DNA of 64,000 nucleotides from positions 1,860,001-1,924,000 of the forward strand of contig NZ_CP104381.1 in NCBI RefSeq assembly GCF_030582395.1, in the 5' to 3' direction. Below the pieces are notes generated by a model, which saw only the letters and a program-made list of their open reading frames with translations, searched no databases and was not told where the DNA came from. The stretch comes from Ralstonia pickettii (lineage in GTDB: Bacteria > Pseudomonadota > Gammaproteobacteria > Burkholderiales > Burkholderiaceae). Both the position numbers and the translations under genes were made by a program. Shown here one piece after another: positions 51,694-58,974 of the stretch; position 1 is the stretch's first letter, and every line of letters starts with the position of its first letter.

Positions 51694-52137
51694 CTAACTC
51701 TTTTTTGCTTTTTCCAGCGAACCGACCTGGGCAGCCAGAGCCCCTAGCTGCACATTGTTAGACCCACCGACAATTACCTGAGACCGCTTTCCGGCCTTCA
51801 CCGGCTGCTCATCCGTCCCAGCGGCAGAAAGCCCACCAATCAACGCAAGCACGCCTGCGCGCCCACGCGCATCAAGTTCTCGATAACCGGCTAGGACGAC
51901 GCCCTCCTCCGCTGACAGCAGCGACGGCACATGCTCCCCTGTGAGCACATAGAGAACGTCGACACCGTGGCGCGCCACGGCGGCGAGATAGTTGGCGTCG
52001 GGCACGCGCTCCGACTTTTCGTAGAGCACCTGCGTCTTCACCGTAACTCCGCCCAGCGCCGCAAAGTCGGTTTGATTCAGCCCTTGGCGCCGACGCTCTT
52101 CGGCCAGGCGTTCACCAAAATTTACCGAACGCTCCAT
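51694..52137 (-). CDS. prophage repressor (C-type) with RHIM-like C-terminal tail
   Basis: A 147-residue repressor. The N-terminal helix-turn-helix (FGERLAEERRRQGLNQTDFAALGGV, about 8-60) is of the Cro/C1 type, followed by a helical middle. There is no S24 peptidase domain, so it is not expected to self-cleave in response to RecA. The tail (R118-G132, SQVIVGGSNNVQLG) matches the RHIM-like pattern also found in two other prophage proteins. ATG 52137 was chosen over 52185 because GGAAT precedes it and the domain begins there. Divergent from the 52212 gene across an operator region. Confidence 0.82.
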   Translation of the reverse strand: MERSVNFGERLAEERRRQGLNQTDFAALGGVTVKTQVLYEKSERVPDANYLAAVARHGVDVLYVLTGEHVPSLLSAEEGVVLAGYRELDARGRAGVLALIGGLSAAGTDEQPVKAGKRSQVIVGGSNNVQLGALAAQVGSLEKAKKS

Positions 52138-52154
52138 TATCTTTATTCCAATTA

Positions 52155-52180
52155 AACCGATCGGTTCATATAATCGGTTA
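52155..52180. promoter_or_regulatory. repressor operator and early promoter
   Basis: The palindrome AACCGATCGGTT (52155-52166) is followed by a second half-site AATCGGTTA (52172-52180). Between and across them lies TATAAT (52169-52174), a perfect -10 for rightward transcription, with a weak -35 (TTCCAA) 17 bases upstream. Repressor binding would block the early promoter. Confidence 0.65.
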
Positions 52181-52211
52181 TGCAAGATTTTCTTTCACGA
52201 GTATATCGACC

Positions 52212-52451
52212 ATGCCCCGTGGAAATGTCGCGAAACGTCGCGCGCCAATTGGCGTCGTAACTGACAAGCCCGTCTATATCCGCCTTCGGCCCGAGGAACT
52301 TCTGAAGTTCAAAGCGCGCGCCGCCACTGAAGGCCGGTCGCTCGGCAACATGGGCCGCGTGCTCATCCTCAGCGCGCTGGCCCAGCCGAGCCCCAACAAG
52401 CTTATGCAAGCCGTGCCGCAACGGCACGCAACTTCCGTTGTCGAGGATTGA
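52212..52451 (+). CDS. small RHH/Arc-like DNA-binding protein
   Basis: A 79-residue basic protein. KPVYIRLRPEELLKFKARAATEGRSLGNMGRVLIL fits the ribbon-helix-helix pattern. It is the first gene rightward from the repressor operator, the place of Cox/Cro in P2-like phages, so it may oppose the repressor and control excision. The family assignment is tentative. Confidence 0.62.
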   Translation: MPRGNVAKRRAPIGVVTDKPVYIRLRPEELLKFKARAATEGRSLGNMGRVLILSALAQPSPNKLMQAVPQRHATSVVED

Positions 52452-52453
52452 TC

Positions 52454-52747
52454 ATGCACACCCAACACCGAATAGAACACGCCCTGCGTCGCAAGCTCTC
52501 TGGCCCCACCCGCCAAGACGTGCAGCAGACCATGGGCTGGGACAAAGGCGCCATGAGCCGCTTCCTGAGCGGCGAGCAAGGCGTGCTGATCGACAAGCTG
52601 GATACGCTGGTTGGCGTGTGCGGCTACGTGCTGGTCACGCGCAAATACATGGACGCCGTGGCCACGCTGGGCGAGGTCGGCATGTTTTGCGAGTGCGCAC
52701 GCCAGGGCCACGGCGAGTGCGGCCGGCCGCAAGGGGGTGGGAAATGA
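52454..52747 (+). CDS. CII-like phage regulator
   Basis: A 97-residue protein with a CII-type helix-turn-helix (RRKLSGPTRQDVQQTMGWDKGAMSRFLSGEQGVLIDKLDTLVGV). ATG 52454 has GAGG upstream. The C-terminus contains a Cys/His cluster (CECARQGHGEC). It probably regulates the lysis-lysogeny decision. Overlaps the Ogr-like gene by four bases. Confidence 0.75.
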   Translation: MHTQHRIEHALRRKLSGPTRQDVQQTMGWDKGAMSRFLSGEQGVLIDKLDTLVGVCGYVLVTRKYMDAVATLGEVGMFCECARQGHGECGRPQGGGK

Positions 52748-52992
52748 AACACCTCTGCCCGCACTGCGGCACCCGCCTGCACATCCGCACGAGCCGCGCT
52801 GTTTCGCTCACCTCCCGTGAGCTCTATGTGCGCTGCCCTGAAGAGCACTGCGCTTATACCGGCAAGGCCATCTTGTCGATCATCAGCACCATCGCGCCCA
52901 GCATCAACCCCAACCCGCTGGCCTACCTGCCCGTTGGCCGCACGCGTGTGCTGCCCAACGGCAACGGCCAATTGAGCCTGCTGCCCGAATAG
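52744..52992 (+). CDS. ogr: Ogr/Delta-like zinc-finger late activator
   Basis: An 82-residue protein with the Ogr zinc finger: CPHCGTRLHIRTSRAVSLTS then LYVRCPEEHCAYT, giving C-x2-C and C-x4-C. It should bind the three TGTTGT-N13-ACAACA palindromes and recruit RNA polymerase to the late operons. In P2, ogr follows gene D; here it has moved into the early operon, so late activation would follow early transcription directly. Confidence 0.88.
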   Translation: MKHLCPHCGTRLHIRTSRAVSLTSRELYVRCPEEHCAYTGKAILSIISTIAPSINPNPLAYLPVGRTRVLPNGNGQLSLLPE

Positions 52993-53093
52993 GCGCCAGC
53001 GGCTCCAGTTACCCCCTTCCCCTCGCATCCGTTTTGGCACGCTCCCCGTCCGGGATGCGGGGGGCTTTTTTTGCCCATTTTTTTGAGGCCCGT

Positions 53094-53639
53094 ATGCAAA
53101 ACAACGCTGTCTTGACCTTTGAAGACGTCGACTTCGATGTGGTCGATATCCGCAATACGCCGTGGCTAAGGGGTCCCCAGATCGGGGACGCCTTGGGCTA
53201 CGAAAAAGGCCGCATCTCCATTCATAAGGTGTACGAAACGAACGCCGAGGAGTTCACCGACGACATGACCCAAATCGTCGACCTCGACACCGCCGGCGGC
53301 CGCCAGCAAGTGCGCATCTTCAGCCCGCGCGGCTGCTACCTGCTCGGCATGCTGGCGCGCACCGAGCGCGCCAAGGCGTTCCGCCGCTGGGTGCTCGACG
53401 TGCTGGAAGGCCGCCTTGTGCCACAAGAGACCGGCCGCATGACCGTACCGCAGCGGCTGGCAGCGCTGCGCTATCGCGGCACTTTGGCCAAGGAGCTTGC
53501 CAACGCCCGCACCGCTTCGCTCGCGGTCGAGCTGTACGCCAACCTGCAGCACGTCTCCCGCCTGCTGGGCATGCAAACGCAGCCCATCGGCGTACTCGCG
53601 CCGATCGCGCGCCAGAACAGCCTGCAGGGCATTGCTTGA
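53094..53639 (+). CDS. BRO-N-domain antirepressor-like protein
   Basis: A 181-residue protein with an N-terminal BRO domain (LTFEDVDFDVVDIRNTPWLRGPQIGDALGYEKGR to IFSPRGCYLLGMLARTERAKAFRRWVLDVLEG) and a helical C-terminus. BRO/Ant proteins often act as antirepressors or DNA-binding regulators. ATG 53094 follows GAGGCC. A GC hairpin with a T-run just upstream (near 53045-53078) may attenuate transcription between Ogr and this gene. Confidence 0.8.
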   Translation: MQNNAVLTFEDVDFDVVDIRNTPWLRGPQIGDALGYEKGRISIHKVYETNAEEFTDDMTQIVDLDTAGGRQQVRIFSPRGCYLLGMLARTERAKAFRRWVLDVLEGRLVPQETGRMTVPQRLAALRYRGTLAKELANARTASLAVELYANLQHVSRLLGMQTQPIGVLAPIARQNSLQGIA

Positions 53640-53649
53640 GGGGGCCGGC

Positions 53650-53814
53650 ATGAAAACCTACCTCGTCCGCGTTGCCGCCGGCGGCCGCCGTCTGTCGTTC
53701 CACACCATCGCCGCATCCAGCACGGATGCACTCATGACCGTGATGCGCACGGCTGAAGCGCTCGGCCTGGCCGCACGCGCCGGCTCGGCCCGCCTGGTCG
53801 GGAGGCCCGCATGA
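53650..53814 (+). CDS. small hypothetical phage protein
   Basis: A 54-residue basic protein (KTYLVRVAAGGRRLSFHTIA start) of a type common in early regions of Ralstonia and Burkholderia P2-like phages. Its stop overlaps the next start (ATGA). Confidence 0.6.
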   Translation: MKTYLVRVAAGGRRLSFHTIAASSTDALMTVMRTAEALGLAARAGSARLVGRPA

Positions 53815-54047
53815 ACGTCCTGCAGCTCGTTGCCATGTTCGCCACGCTCGCCGTGCAGGCCGCTGCCGTGGGCCTGCTCTTCGCCTGGCGCAGCAAGAAC
53901 GACCCGACCGTCAACGGCTACACCGCACCGCCGAAGCGCTTTAACGGCGTTGTACGCGTGCTGCTGTGGGTGGCCGTGGTGTGCATAGGCGGCGGTGTCG
54001 TTGCCACGGGCCTGTTGGCCTACGGCGTTTTGGTGGAGGCCGCGTAA
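53811..54047 (+). CDS. small two-helix membrane protein
   Basis: A 78-residue protein with membrane helices at both ends (VAMFATLAVQAAAVGLLFAW and VRVLLWVAVVCIGGGVVATGLLAYG). Overlaps both neighbours. Unknown role in the early region. Confidence 0.65.
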   Translation: MNVLQLVAMFATLAVQAAAVGLLFAWRSKNDPTVNGYTAPPKRFNGVVRVLLWVAVVCIGGGVVATGLLAYGVLVEAA

Positions 54048-54289
54048 TGCTCGCCCTCGTCAATCTCTGGATGCTGGTCACGGCCTTCGTTTCCGTGGCG
54101 CTGCTCAACTACAGCGCCAACACGCAGCGCTGGGGCGCGCTGGTCGGCCTGCTCGGCCAGCCGGCATGGCTGTACCTCACGCACGTGACTGGCGAGGCCG
54201 GCATGTTCACCGCGTCGGTGTTCTTTGCCGTCTGCTACGGGCGCGGCGTGTGGCTCGGCTTCCTCTGCAGGAGCGCCCGCCATGCCTGA
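54047..54289 (+). CDS. small membrane protein
   Basis: An 80-residue protein with two or three hydrophobic segments (LVNLWMLVTAFVSVALLNY; WGALVGLLGQPAWLYLTHV; MFTASVFFAVCYG). Overlaps the previous stop by one base and the next start by eight. Confidence 0.62.
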   Translation: MLALVNLWMLVTAFVSVALLNYSANTQRWGALVGLLGQPAWLYLTHVTGEAGMFTASVFFAVCYGRGVWLGFLCRSARHA

Positions 54290-54488
54290 GCCTGTCGTCA
54301 CCGATGTGGACGTGCGCCGGATGCACCGCTTCCTGCGCCTGACCACCCCTTACGACGCCATGCCGCCGCCGCTGCGTGCCGCTGTCGTCGCCGCAGCCAA
54401 GGCGATGGCAACGGTGCGCGAGCGGCGCCGCGCCATCCGCGCCACCGTCGACCTCAAACGCCGCGCCGCCGGCGACGTTGACGACTGA
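54282..54488 (+). CDS. small hypothetical phage protein
   Basis: A 68-residue basic helical protein (MHRFLRLTTPYDAMPPPLRAAVVAAA; ATVRERRRAIRATVDLKRR). No family recognised; part of the tightly packed early operon. Confidence 0.55.
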   Translation: MPEPVVTDVDVRRMHRFLRLTTPYDAMPPPLRAAVVAAAKAMATVRERRRAIRATVDLKRRAAGDVDD

Positions 54489-54508
54489 CGTTCACCACAA
54501 GAAGGAAC

Positions 54509-54715
54509 ATGACTCTACTCATTCTGGCTGCACTCTGGTTTGCCTCTGGCGCAGCGTCATTCATCTACTGGTGGACGCGCAAGTACCACCTCGAGTCCAC
54601 CGATCTGCCGCTCGTTCTTATGAACGGGTTCACCGGGCCGCTGGCCTTTCTGGTCGGCGTGATCTTGTACGCCGATGGACAAAAGCCTCGCATCCTGATC
54701 CGGAAACGGAAGTAA
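54509..54715 (+). CDS. small membrane protein
   Basis: A 68-residue protein with two hydrophobic helices (LLILAALWFASGAASFIYWW; MNGFTGPLAFLVGVILYADG) and a basic C-terminus (PRILIRKRK). AGAAGGA upstream supports the start. Confidence 0.6.
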   Translation: MTLLILAALWFASGAASFIYWWTRKYHLESTDLPLVLMNGFTGPLAFLVGVILYADGQKPRILIRKRK

Positions 54716-54720
54716 GCACC

Positions 54721-54927
54721 ATGAGCGCAAACATCCTGCGCCAAAGGCGCCAGTCACATCCGCCAGCCGCACGCTTTGCTGTCGTCTCCAACCCCGGCAC
54801 CTTGTTCCAGCGCATTGAGGAATATGCGTCGACTTTCGCCGGAGCCCAAGAGTGCATGAGTTGCTACGACGTTCCGGTCGACGTGATGCTCATCACGCCT
54901 TCCGGCGCGCTGACAACCGAGTTCTGA
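54721..54927 (+). CDS. small hypothetical phage protein
   Basis: A 68-residue soluble protein with two close Cys (ECMSCYDVP). The start ATG lies five bases after the previous stop. Unknown function, possibly linked to replication because it precedes the primase gene. Confidence 0.55.
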   Translation: MSANILRQRRQSHPPAARFAVVSNPGTLFQRIEEYASTFAGAQECMSCYDVPVDVMLITPSGALTTEF

Positions 54928-54945
54928 CCCACATCCCTGATCGCA

Positions 54946-57651
54946 ATGAACCTCGACCTCTCCTCCGCCATTGCGTCGCGCCTGGTGCACGACTACGGCT
55001 TCAAGGAACGATCGAACAAGCTGGAGAACGGCACATGCCCCTCCTGCGGCAAACGCTCGCTGTGGGCCTTTGCAGACGCGCCCTGGGTCGTCCGCTGCAA
55101 CCGGCTGAACAACTGCGCGGCCGAGTACCACGCCAAAGAGCTGTACCCCGATCTTTTCGCGTCCTGGAGCGACCGCTACGTCAAAACGGCCGAAGCGCCC
55201 CACGCTGCAGCCGATGCCTACATGCGCGACGCACGCGGCTTTGACCTGGCGCGCGTCGCCGGCTGGTACACGCAAGAGAGTTATTACAGCCACGATCTGA
55301 AGATCGGCAGCGCCACCGTCCGCTTCCCCTTGAGCGAAGGCCGGTATTGGGAACGCATCATCGACCAGCCCGAGCGCTTTGGCGACCGCAAAGCCACGTT
55401 CAGCGGCTCGTACGCGGGCACCTGGTGGCAGCCGCCCACCCTGCCGGCCCAGCCAAAGGAGCTGTGGCTGGTGGAAGGCATCTTTGATGCCATCGCCCTG
55501 ATGCATCACGACGTGGCCGCCGTTGCCACGTTCTCCTGCTCGCACTACCCGACCGCCGCACTGGCGGCGCTGGCAGAGCAATGCGCCGCCGGCGGCCACC
55601 GGCGCCCGCACCTGGTGTTCGCGCTGGACAACGACCCTGCCGGCCGCCGCTATGCGCTCAAGCACATCGAGCGCGCCCGCGACGATGGCTGGTCAGCATC
55701 GGCCGCGCTGCCCAAGCAGGCCGGCAAGACGAAGCTCGACTGGAACGAGCTGCATGTGCGCGACCGGCTGTCCAAGCGGGACCTGGACGAATATCGCTAC
55801 CTGGGCGACCTCTTCACCGCCGCCACGCCATCGGACAAGGCTCGTTTGATGTACCGCCGCACAGGTGATGCGAAGTTCCCATTCGAGCACCGCAACCGCT
55901 TGTACTCGTTCAAGCTCGACCTCGACGCCTTCCAGCGCGAAAGCACCACCGTGCGCGAGGTGCACGAAGACATGGCCGAAGACGAGGTGCGCGATCACGC
56001 CCTGCAACGCGCCTGCATCGTGCAGCCCATCGCCAACTGCTTGCCAACGGCGCTTTACTACCAGGCCAGCCCGCAGACGGATGAGTCCTGGTACTACTTC
56101 CGCGTCGCCTTCCCGCACGATGGCCAGCCCATCAAAGCGACCTTCACCAGCGCGCAAATCGCCAGCAGCAGCGAGTTCAAGAAGCGCCTGCTGGGCGTGG
56201 CACCCGGCGCCATGTACACCGGCACCGGCCAGCAGCTCGACGAGTACCTGGAGAAGCAGCTCGCCCACATTCCAACGGTGCAAACCATCGACTTTGTTGG
56301 CTACACCAAGGAATACGGCACCTATGTCTATGGCGATGTGGCCGTGAAAGACGGCAAGCTGTACCAGCTCAACGACGAAGACTTCTTCGACATCGGCAAG
56401 CTCTCCATCAAGACGATCAGCCAGGCCGCAACGCTGTCGCTGTCCACCGACGTGCAGGGCATGCAGACGACCTGGCTGCCGCTGCTGTGGCAGGCCTTCG
56501 GCGCAAAGGGCCTGGCCGCGCTGGCGTTCTGGTTCGGCAGCCTGTTCGCAGAACAGATCCGCCAGGAGCACAAGAGCTACCCCTTCCTGGAGCTGGTGGG
56601 CGAACCCGGCGCCGGCAAAACCACGCTCATTGAGTTTCTATGGAAGCTCTGCGGCCGGCGTGACTACGAAGGCTTCGACCCGAGCAAGTCATCGCTGGCA
56701 GCCCGGGCCCGGAACTTCGCCCAGGTGGCCAACCTACCCGTCGTGCTCATCGAGGGCGACCGCGGCGACGAAGGCGCCAAGCAACGAGGCTTCGATTGGG
56801 ACGAGCTGAAGACCGCGTACAACGGCCGCAGCACCCGCGCACGCGGCATGAAGAACGGCGGCAACGAGACCTATGAGCCGCCATTCCGTGGCGCCATCGT
56901 CATCAGCCAAAACGCGGAAGTCAGCGCCAGCGACGCCGTGCTGCAGCGGATAGTCCACATCTACTGCGACCGCTCAGCACAGACGCCAGCCACGCGCGCT
57001 GCAGCCGAAGCGCTGGAGCGCATTCCCGTGGAGGATGTGTCGGCATTCCTGCTGGCCACCGTCATGGCCGAGTCGAAAGTGCTGGAAACCTTTGCCGCCC
57101 GGGTGGGCGTTCACGAGCAGGCCCTGATGGCCCGCCCCGACATCAAGACCGTGCGCATCGCCAAGAATCACGCGCAAATCATGGCCATGATCGACAGCAT
57201 GCGCCACGTGCTGCCACTCACCGACGAGCAGCACGCCGCCGCCCTGGACGAGCTGGGCCGCATGGCCGCAGCGCGCCAACAGGCCATCAGCGCGGATCAC
57301 AAGCACGTGCAGCAGTTCTGGGAGGTCTACGACTACATCGAGTCAGCCGACGACGACCGTCCGATCCTCAACCACGCACGCGGCGGCGGCCTCATCGCCA
57401 TCAACCTGCAGCACATGGAACAGGTCGCCGGCGAGCGCCGCATCGAGCTGCCCCCGATCGCGGACCTCAAGCGCGTGCTCAAGACCTCGCGCCAGCGCAA
57501 GTTTGTCGACATCCGCGCTGTCAACAGCGCGATCAATGCGCACTTCAACCGTGAATACATCACGCAGCCCAAGCGGCCGGAGACGGTGAAGTGTTGGGTG
57601 TTTGAGTCCCCGTCTTCCAAGCAACACAGCAACACAGGAACCGCAGCATGA
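54946..57651 (+). CDS. phage replication primase-helicase
   Basis: A 901-residue protein. A zinc finger (C31-x2-C34 and C51-x5-C57) recognises template, then a Toprim-like domain (LWLVEGIFDAIALMHH; HLVFALDNDPAGRRYALKH) for primer synthesis. The C-terminal half has an ATPase with Walker A GEPGAGKTT (552 onward) and an acidic Walker B strand (VVLIEGD). This design replaces the P2 gpA nicking protein, so replication probably starts by primase-helicase action rather than rolling circle. Overlaps the AlpA-like gene by four bases. Confidence 0.85.
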   Translation: MNLDLSSAIASRLVHDYGFKERSNKLENGTCPSCGKRSLWAFADAPWVVRCNRLNNCAAEYHAKELYPDLFASWSDRYVKTAEAPHAAADAYMRDARGFDLARVAGWYTQESYYSHDLKIGSATVRFPLSEGRYWERIIDQPERFGDRKATFSGSYAGTWWQPPTLPAQPKELWLVEGIFDAIALMHHDVAAVATFSCSHYPTAALAALAEQCAAGGHRRPHLVFALDNDPAGRRYALKHIERARDDGWSASAALPKQAGKTKLDWNELHVRDRLSKRDLDEYRYLGDLFTAATPSDKARLMYRRTGDAKFPFEHRNRLYSFKLDLDAFQRESTTVREVHEDMAEDEVRDHALQRACIVQPIANCLPTALYYQASPQTDESWYYFRVAFPHDGQPIKATFTSAQIASSSEFKKRLLGVAPGAMYTGTGQQLDEYLEKQLAHIPTVQTIDFVGYTKEYGTYVYGDVAVKDGKLYQLNDEDFFDIGKLSIKTISQAATLSLSTDVQGMQTTWLPLLWQAFGAKGLAALAFWFGSLFAEQIRQEHKSYPFLELVGEPGAGKTTLIEFLWKLCGRRDYEGFDPSKSSLAARARNFAQVANLPVVLIEGDRGDEGAKQRGFDWDELKTAYNGRSTRARGMKNGGNETYEPPFRGAIVISQNAEVSASDAVLQRIVHIYCDRSAQTPATRAAAEALERIPVEDVSAFLLATVMAESKVLETFAARVGVHEQALMARPDIKTVRIAKNHAQIMAMIDSMRHVLPLTDEQHAAALDELGRMAAARQQAISADHKHVQQFWEVYDYIESADDDRPILNHARGGGLIAINLQHMEQVAGERRIELPPIADLKRVLKTSRQRKFVDIRAVNSAINAHFNREYITQPKRPETVKCWVFESPSSKQHSNTGTAA

Positions 57652-57863
57652 AAGCCCTGAACATCCACCAAGTCGCCGACAAAGTCTCGCTCGGCAAGTC
57701 CACTATCTACCGCCTGATCGCCAAGGGCGAGTTTCCGAAGCCCTTCTCGCTGGGCGGGAACCGCCGCGCATGGCTGGAGGAGGACATCAACAAATGGCTT
57801 GCAGCCCGGGCCGGCAGGCCATCGCCGCAAGTCAGCTCAACCGCTGCTGCAGCGCACATATAA
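57648..57863 (+). CDS. AlpA-family excisionase/regulator
   Basis: A 71-residue AlpA-type winged helix protein (NIHQVADKVSLGKSTIYRLIAKGEFPKPFSLGGNRRAWLEEDINKWL). AlpA-like proteins act as excisionases or activators of int. Located 145 bases before attR, at the far end from the integrase in the integrated state but adjacent to it in the circular phage. Confidence 0.88.
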   Translation: MKALNIHQVADKVSLGKSTIYRLIAKGEFPKPFSLGGNRRAWLEEDINKWLAARAGRPSPQVSSTAAAAHI

Positions 57864-57924
57864 CGGCTGCAGACACACCCCCGCTCTACCCCGGTAAATC
57901 GGCCCGAATTTTGGGTTCCGGCCA

Positions 57925-57947
57925 AATTGTGGGTAGGGTTGTGGGTA
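57925..57947 (+). repeat. right integrase arm-type repeat
   Basis: Two TTGTGGGTA copies as in 16734-16756 with one mismatch (G for A) in the spacer, 61 bases before the attR core. Confidence 0.7.
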
Positions 57948-58008
57948 GAGACCAATACCTAGATGGGGAGCCATATCTGGCGCGGCTTTCCGGGCCGCAT
58001 TGAGCGGT

Positions 58009-58022
58009 CCCTCTCTCCGCCA
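58009..58022 (+). repeat. attR core
   Basis: CCCTCTCTCCGCCA, identical to the tRNA-Ser 3' end. It is the remnant of the original host tRNA end. Confidence 0.92.
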
Positions 58023-58030
58023 AAATACAA

Positions 58031-58058
58031 ATGCCCGCGCAAGCGGGCATTTTCATTT
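58031..58058 (+). terminator. original tRNA-Ser terminator, displaced by the prophage
   Basis: ATGCCCGC/GCGGGCAT stem (58031-58038 and 58043-58050), GCAA loop, then a T-rich tail, nine bases after the attR core. Before integration it ended the tRNA-Ser transcript. Confidence 0.85.
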
Positions 58059-58165
58059 CCAGGACACACTCCAGTCGCTCCAACACAAAAGGCCCGGTCT
58101 CCCAACAAGGCCTTCAGCGTCCCACCGCCGACACGTCTTACGCATTCGGCATCCCCACGGCAGAC

Positions 58166-58447
58166 TCAATGCAGCGTGGCTGGCGTTTCGCTCGTCTGCA
58201 GCGTCTGCGTAACCTGATTGCGAATCGACTGCGCTTTCAGCAGCAGGCGCAGGGCAATATCGGCACCGCGGCTGTTTGCCACGTGCTCGATAAACGCGTT
58301 GCGTGCGCGTTCATTCAATGTGGCAACGTGCGCAGCCTCGGACCACACGCGCCATGCGGAAGGCTGGCCGGCAAACTGCTCCCGGCGGCGAAGCAGATCC
58401 GAATCAATGGCAGCGGCAATCTCGACGTCTTGAATGGTGCGATCCAT
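58166..58447 (-). CDS. hypothetical protein (host)
   Basis: A 93-residue helical protein (TIQDVEIAAAIDSDLLRRREQF; LLLKAQSIRNQVTQTLQ). ATG 58447 has a G-rich ribosome site. No membrane segment or signal peptide; family not recognised. First host gene after attR. Confidence 0.6.
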   Translation of the reverse strand: MDRTIQDVEIAAAIDSDLLRRREQFAGQPSAWRVWSEAAHVATLNERARNAFIEHVANSRGADIALRLLLKAQSIRNQVTQTLQTSETPATLH

Positions 58448-58974
58448 GATGGCCCCCTTGCGGTCTATGCAGTTTCTGCGATCTCTGCGTGGCGCCCTGT
58501 GCCGGGCGTGCCAGCCTGACTATGCAACGTCCATGCCAATATCCGCGGGCGATCCAATCCGCGTTCCGTGCATGCATGCATTGTCGTTTTGATCTGTTTG
58601 AAACGCTCTGTCGACGCGGGTTGAGGGGCAGCCTCCCTACCTTGGTGGGGTGCAGAATTCTCATCTGAAAACGGCGGCATCGGGCCGTTCGTTACGTGGA
58701 ACGTTACGTAACGCGGGGAGCGTTCCGGGCGCCAACCCACCTACCACAGCGCCGTACAACGCCATCCGCCGGTGACGAGCGGTGGGCATGCTTGGTGCTT
58801 TATCCGAGCGCCCAAGCCCGCTGGCGCGCGGTCGGTCGTGTCACCCACCCCTCTTCTGCGCCGGCCTCTTCGCTTGCTTCGCTCCCGAACCGGAAGCGAT
58901 CGGCCGCGTGCCGCCACCCTCGGCGCGCCGGCCATCCCCCCCACACAACAAAAGCATTCAAGAGGAGACACCCC
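58448..58974. other. 527-base intergenic region with a palindrome
   Basis: No convincing gene. It contains the 12-base palindrome CGTTACGTAACG (58702-58713), preceded by a related CGTTACGT at 58690, which looks like a regulator site for one or both divergent flanking genes. A strong AGAGGAGA ribosome site lies at its right end. Confidence 0.45.

Larger units (their letters stand above)
16598..58022. mobile_element. P2-type prophage inserted in tRNA-Ser(GGA)
   Basis: Two 14-base direct repeats (CCCTCTCTCCGCCA) bound the element. The integrase lies next to the left repeat and an AlpA-like gene next to the right one. Every P2 structural function is recognised in P2 order: Q, P, O, N, M, L, X, lysis, R, S, V, W, J, I, H, G, FI, FII, E/E', T, U, D. 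All frames are intact, so the prophage looks able to form particles. The distance between repeats gives a phage genome of about 41.4 kb, larger than P2 (about 33.6 kb) because of accessory genes near the integrase and after D. The cohesive-end site was not identified; by analogy it should lie near 22560-22810. Confidence 0.95.
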
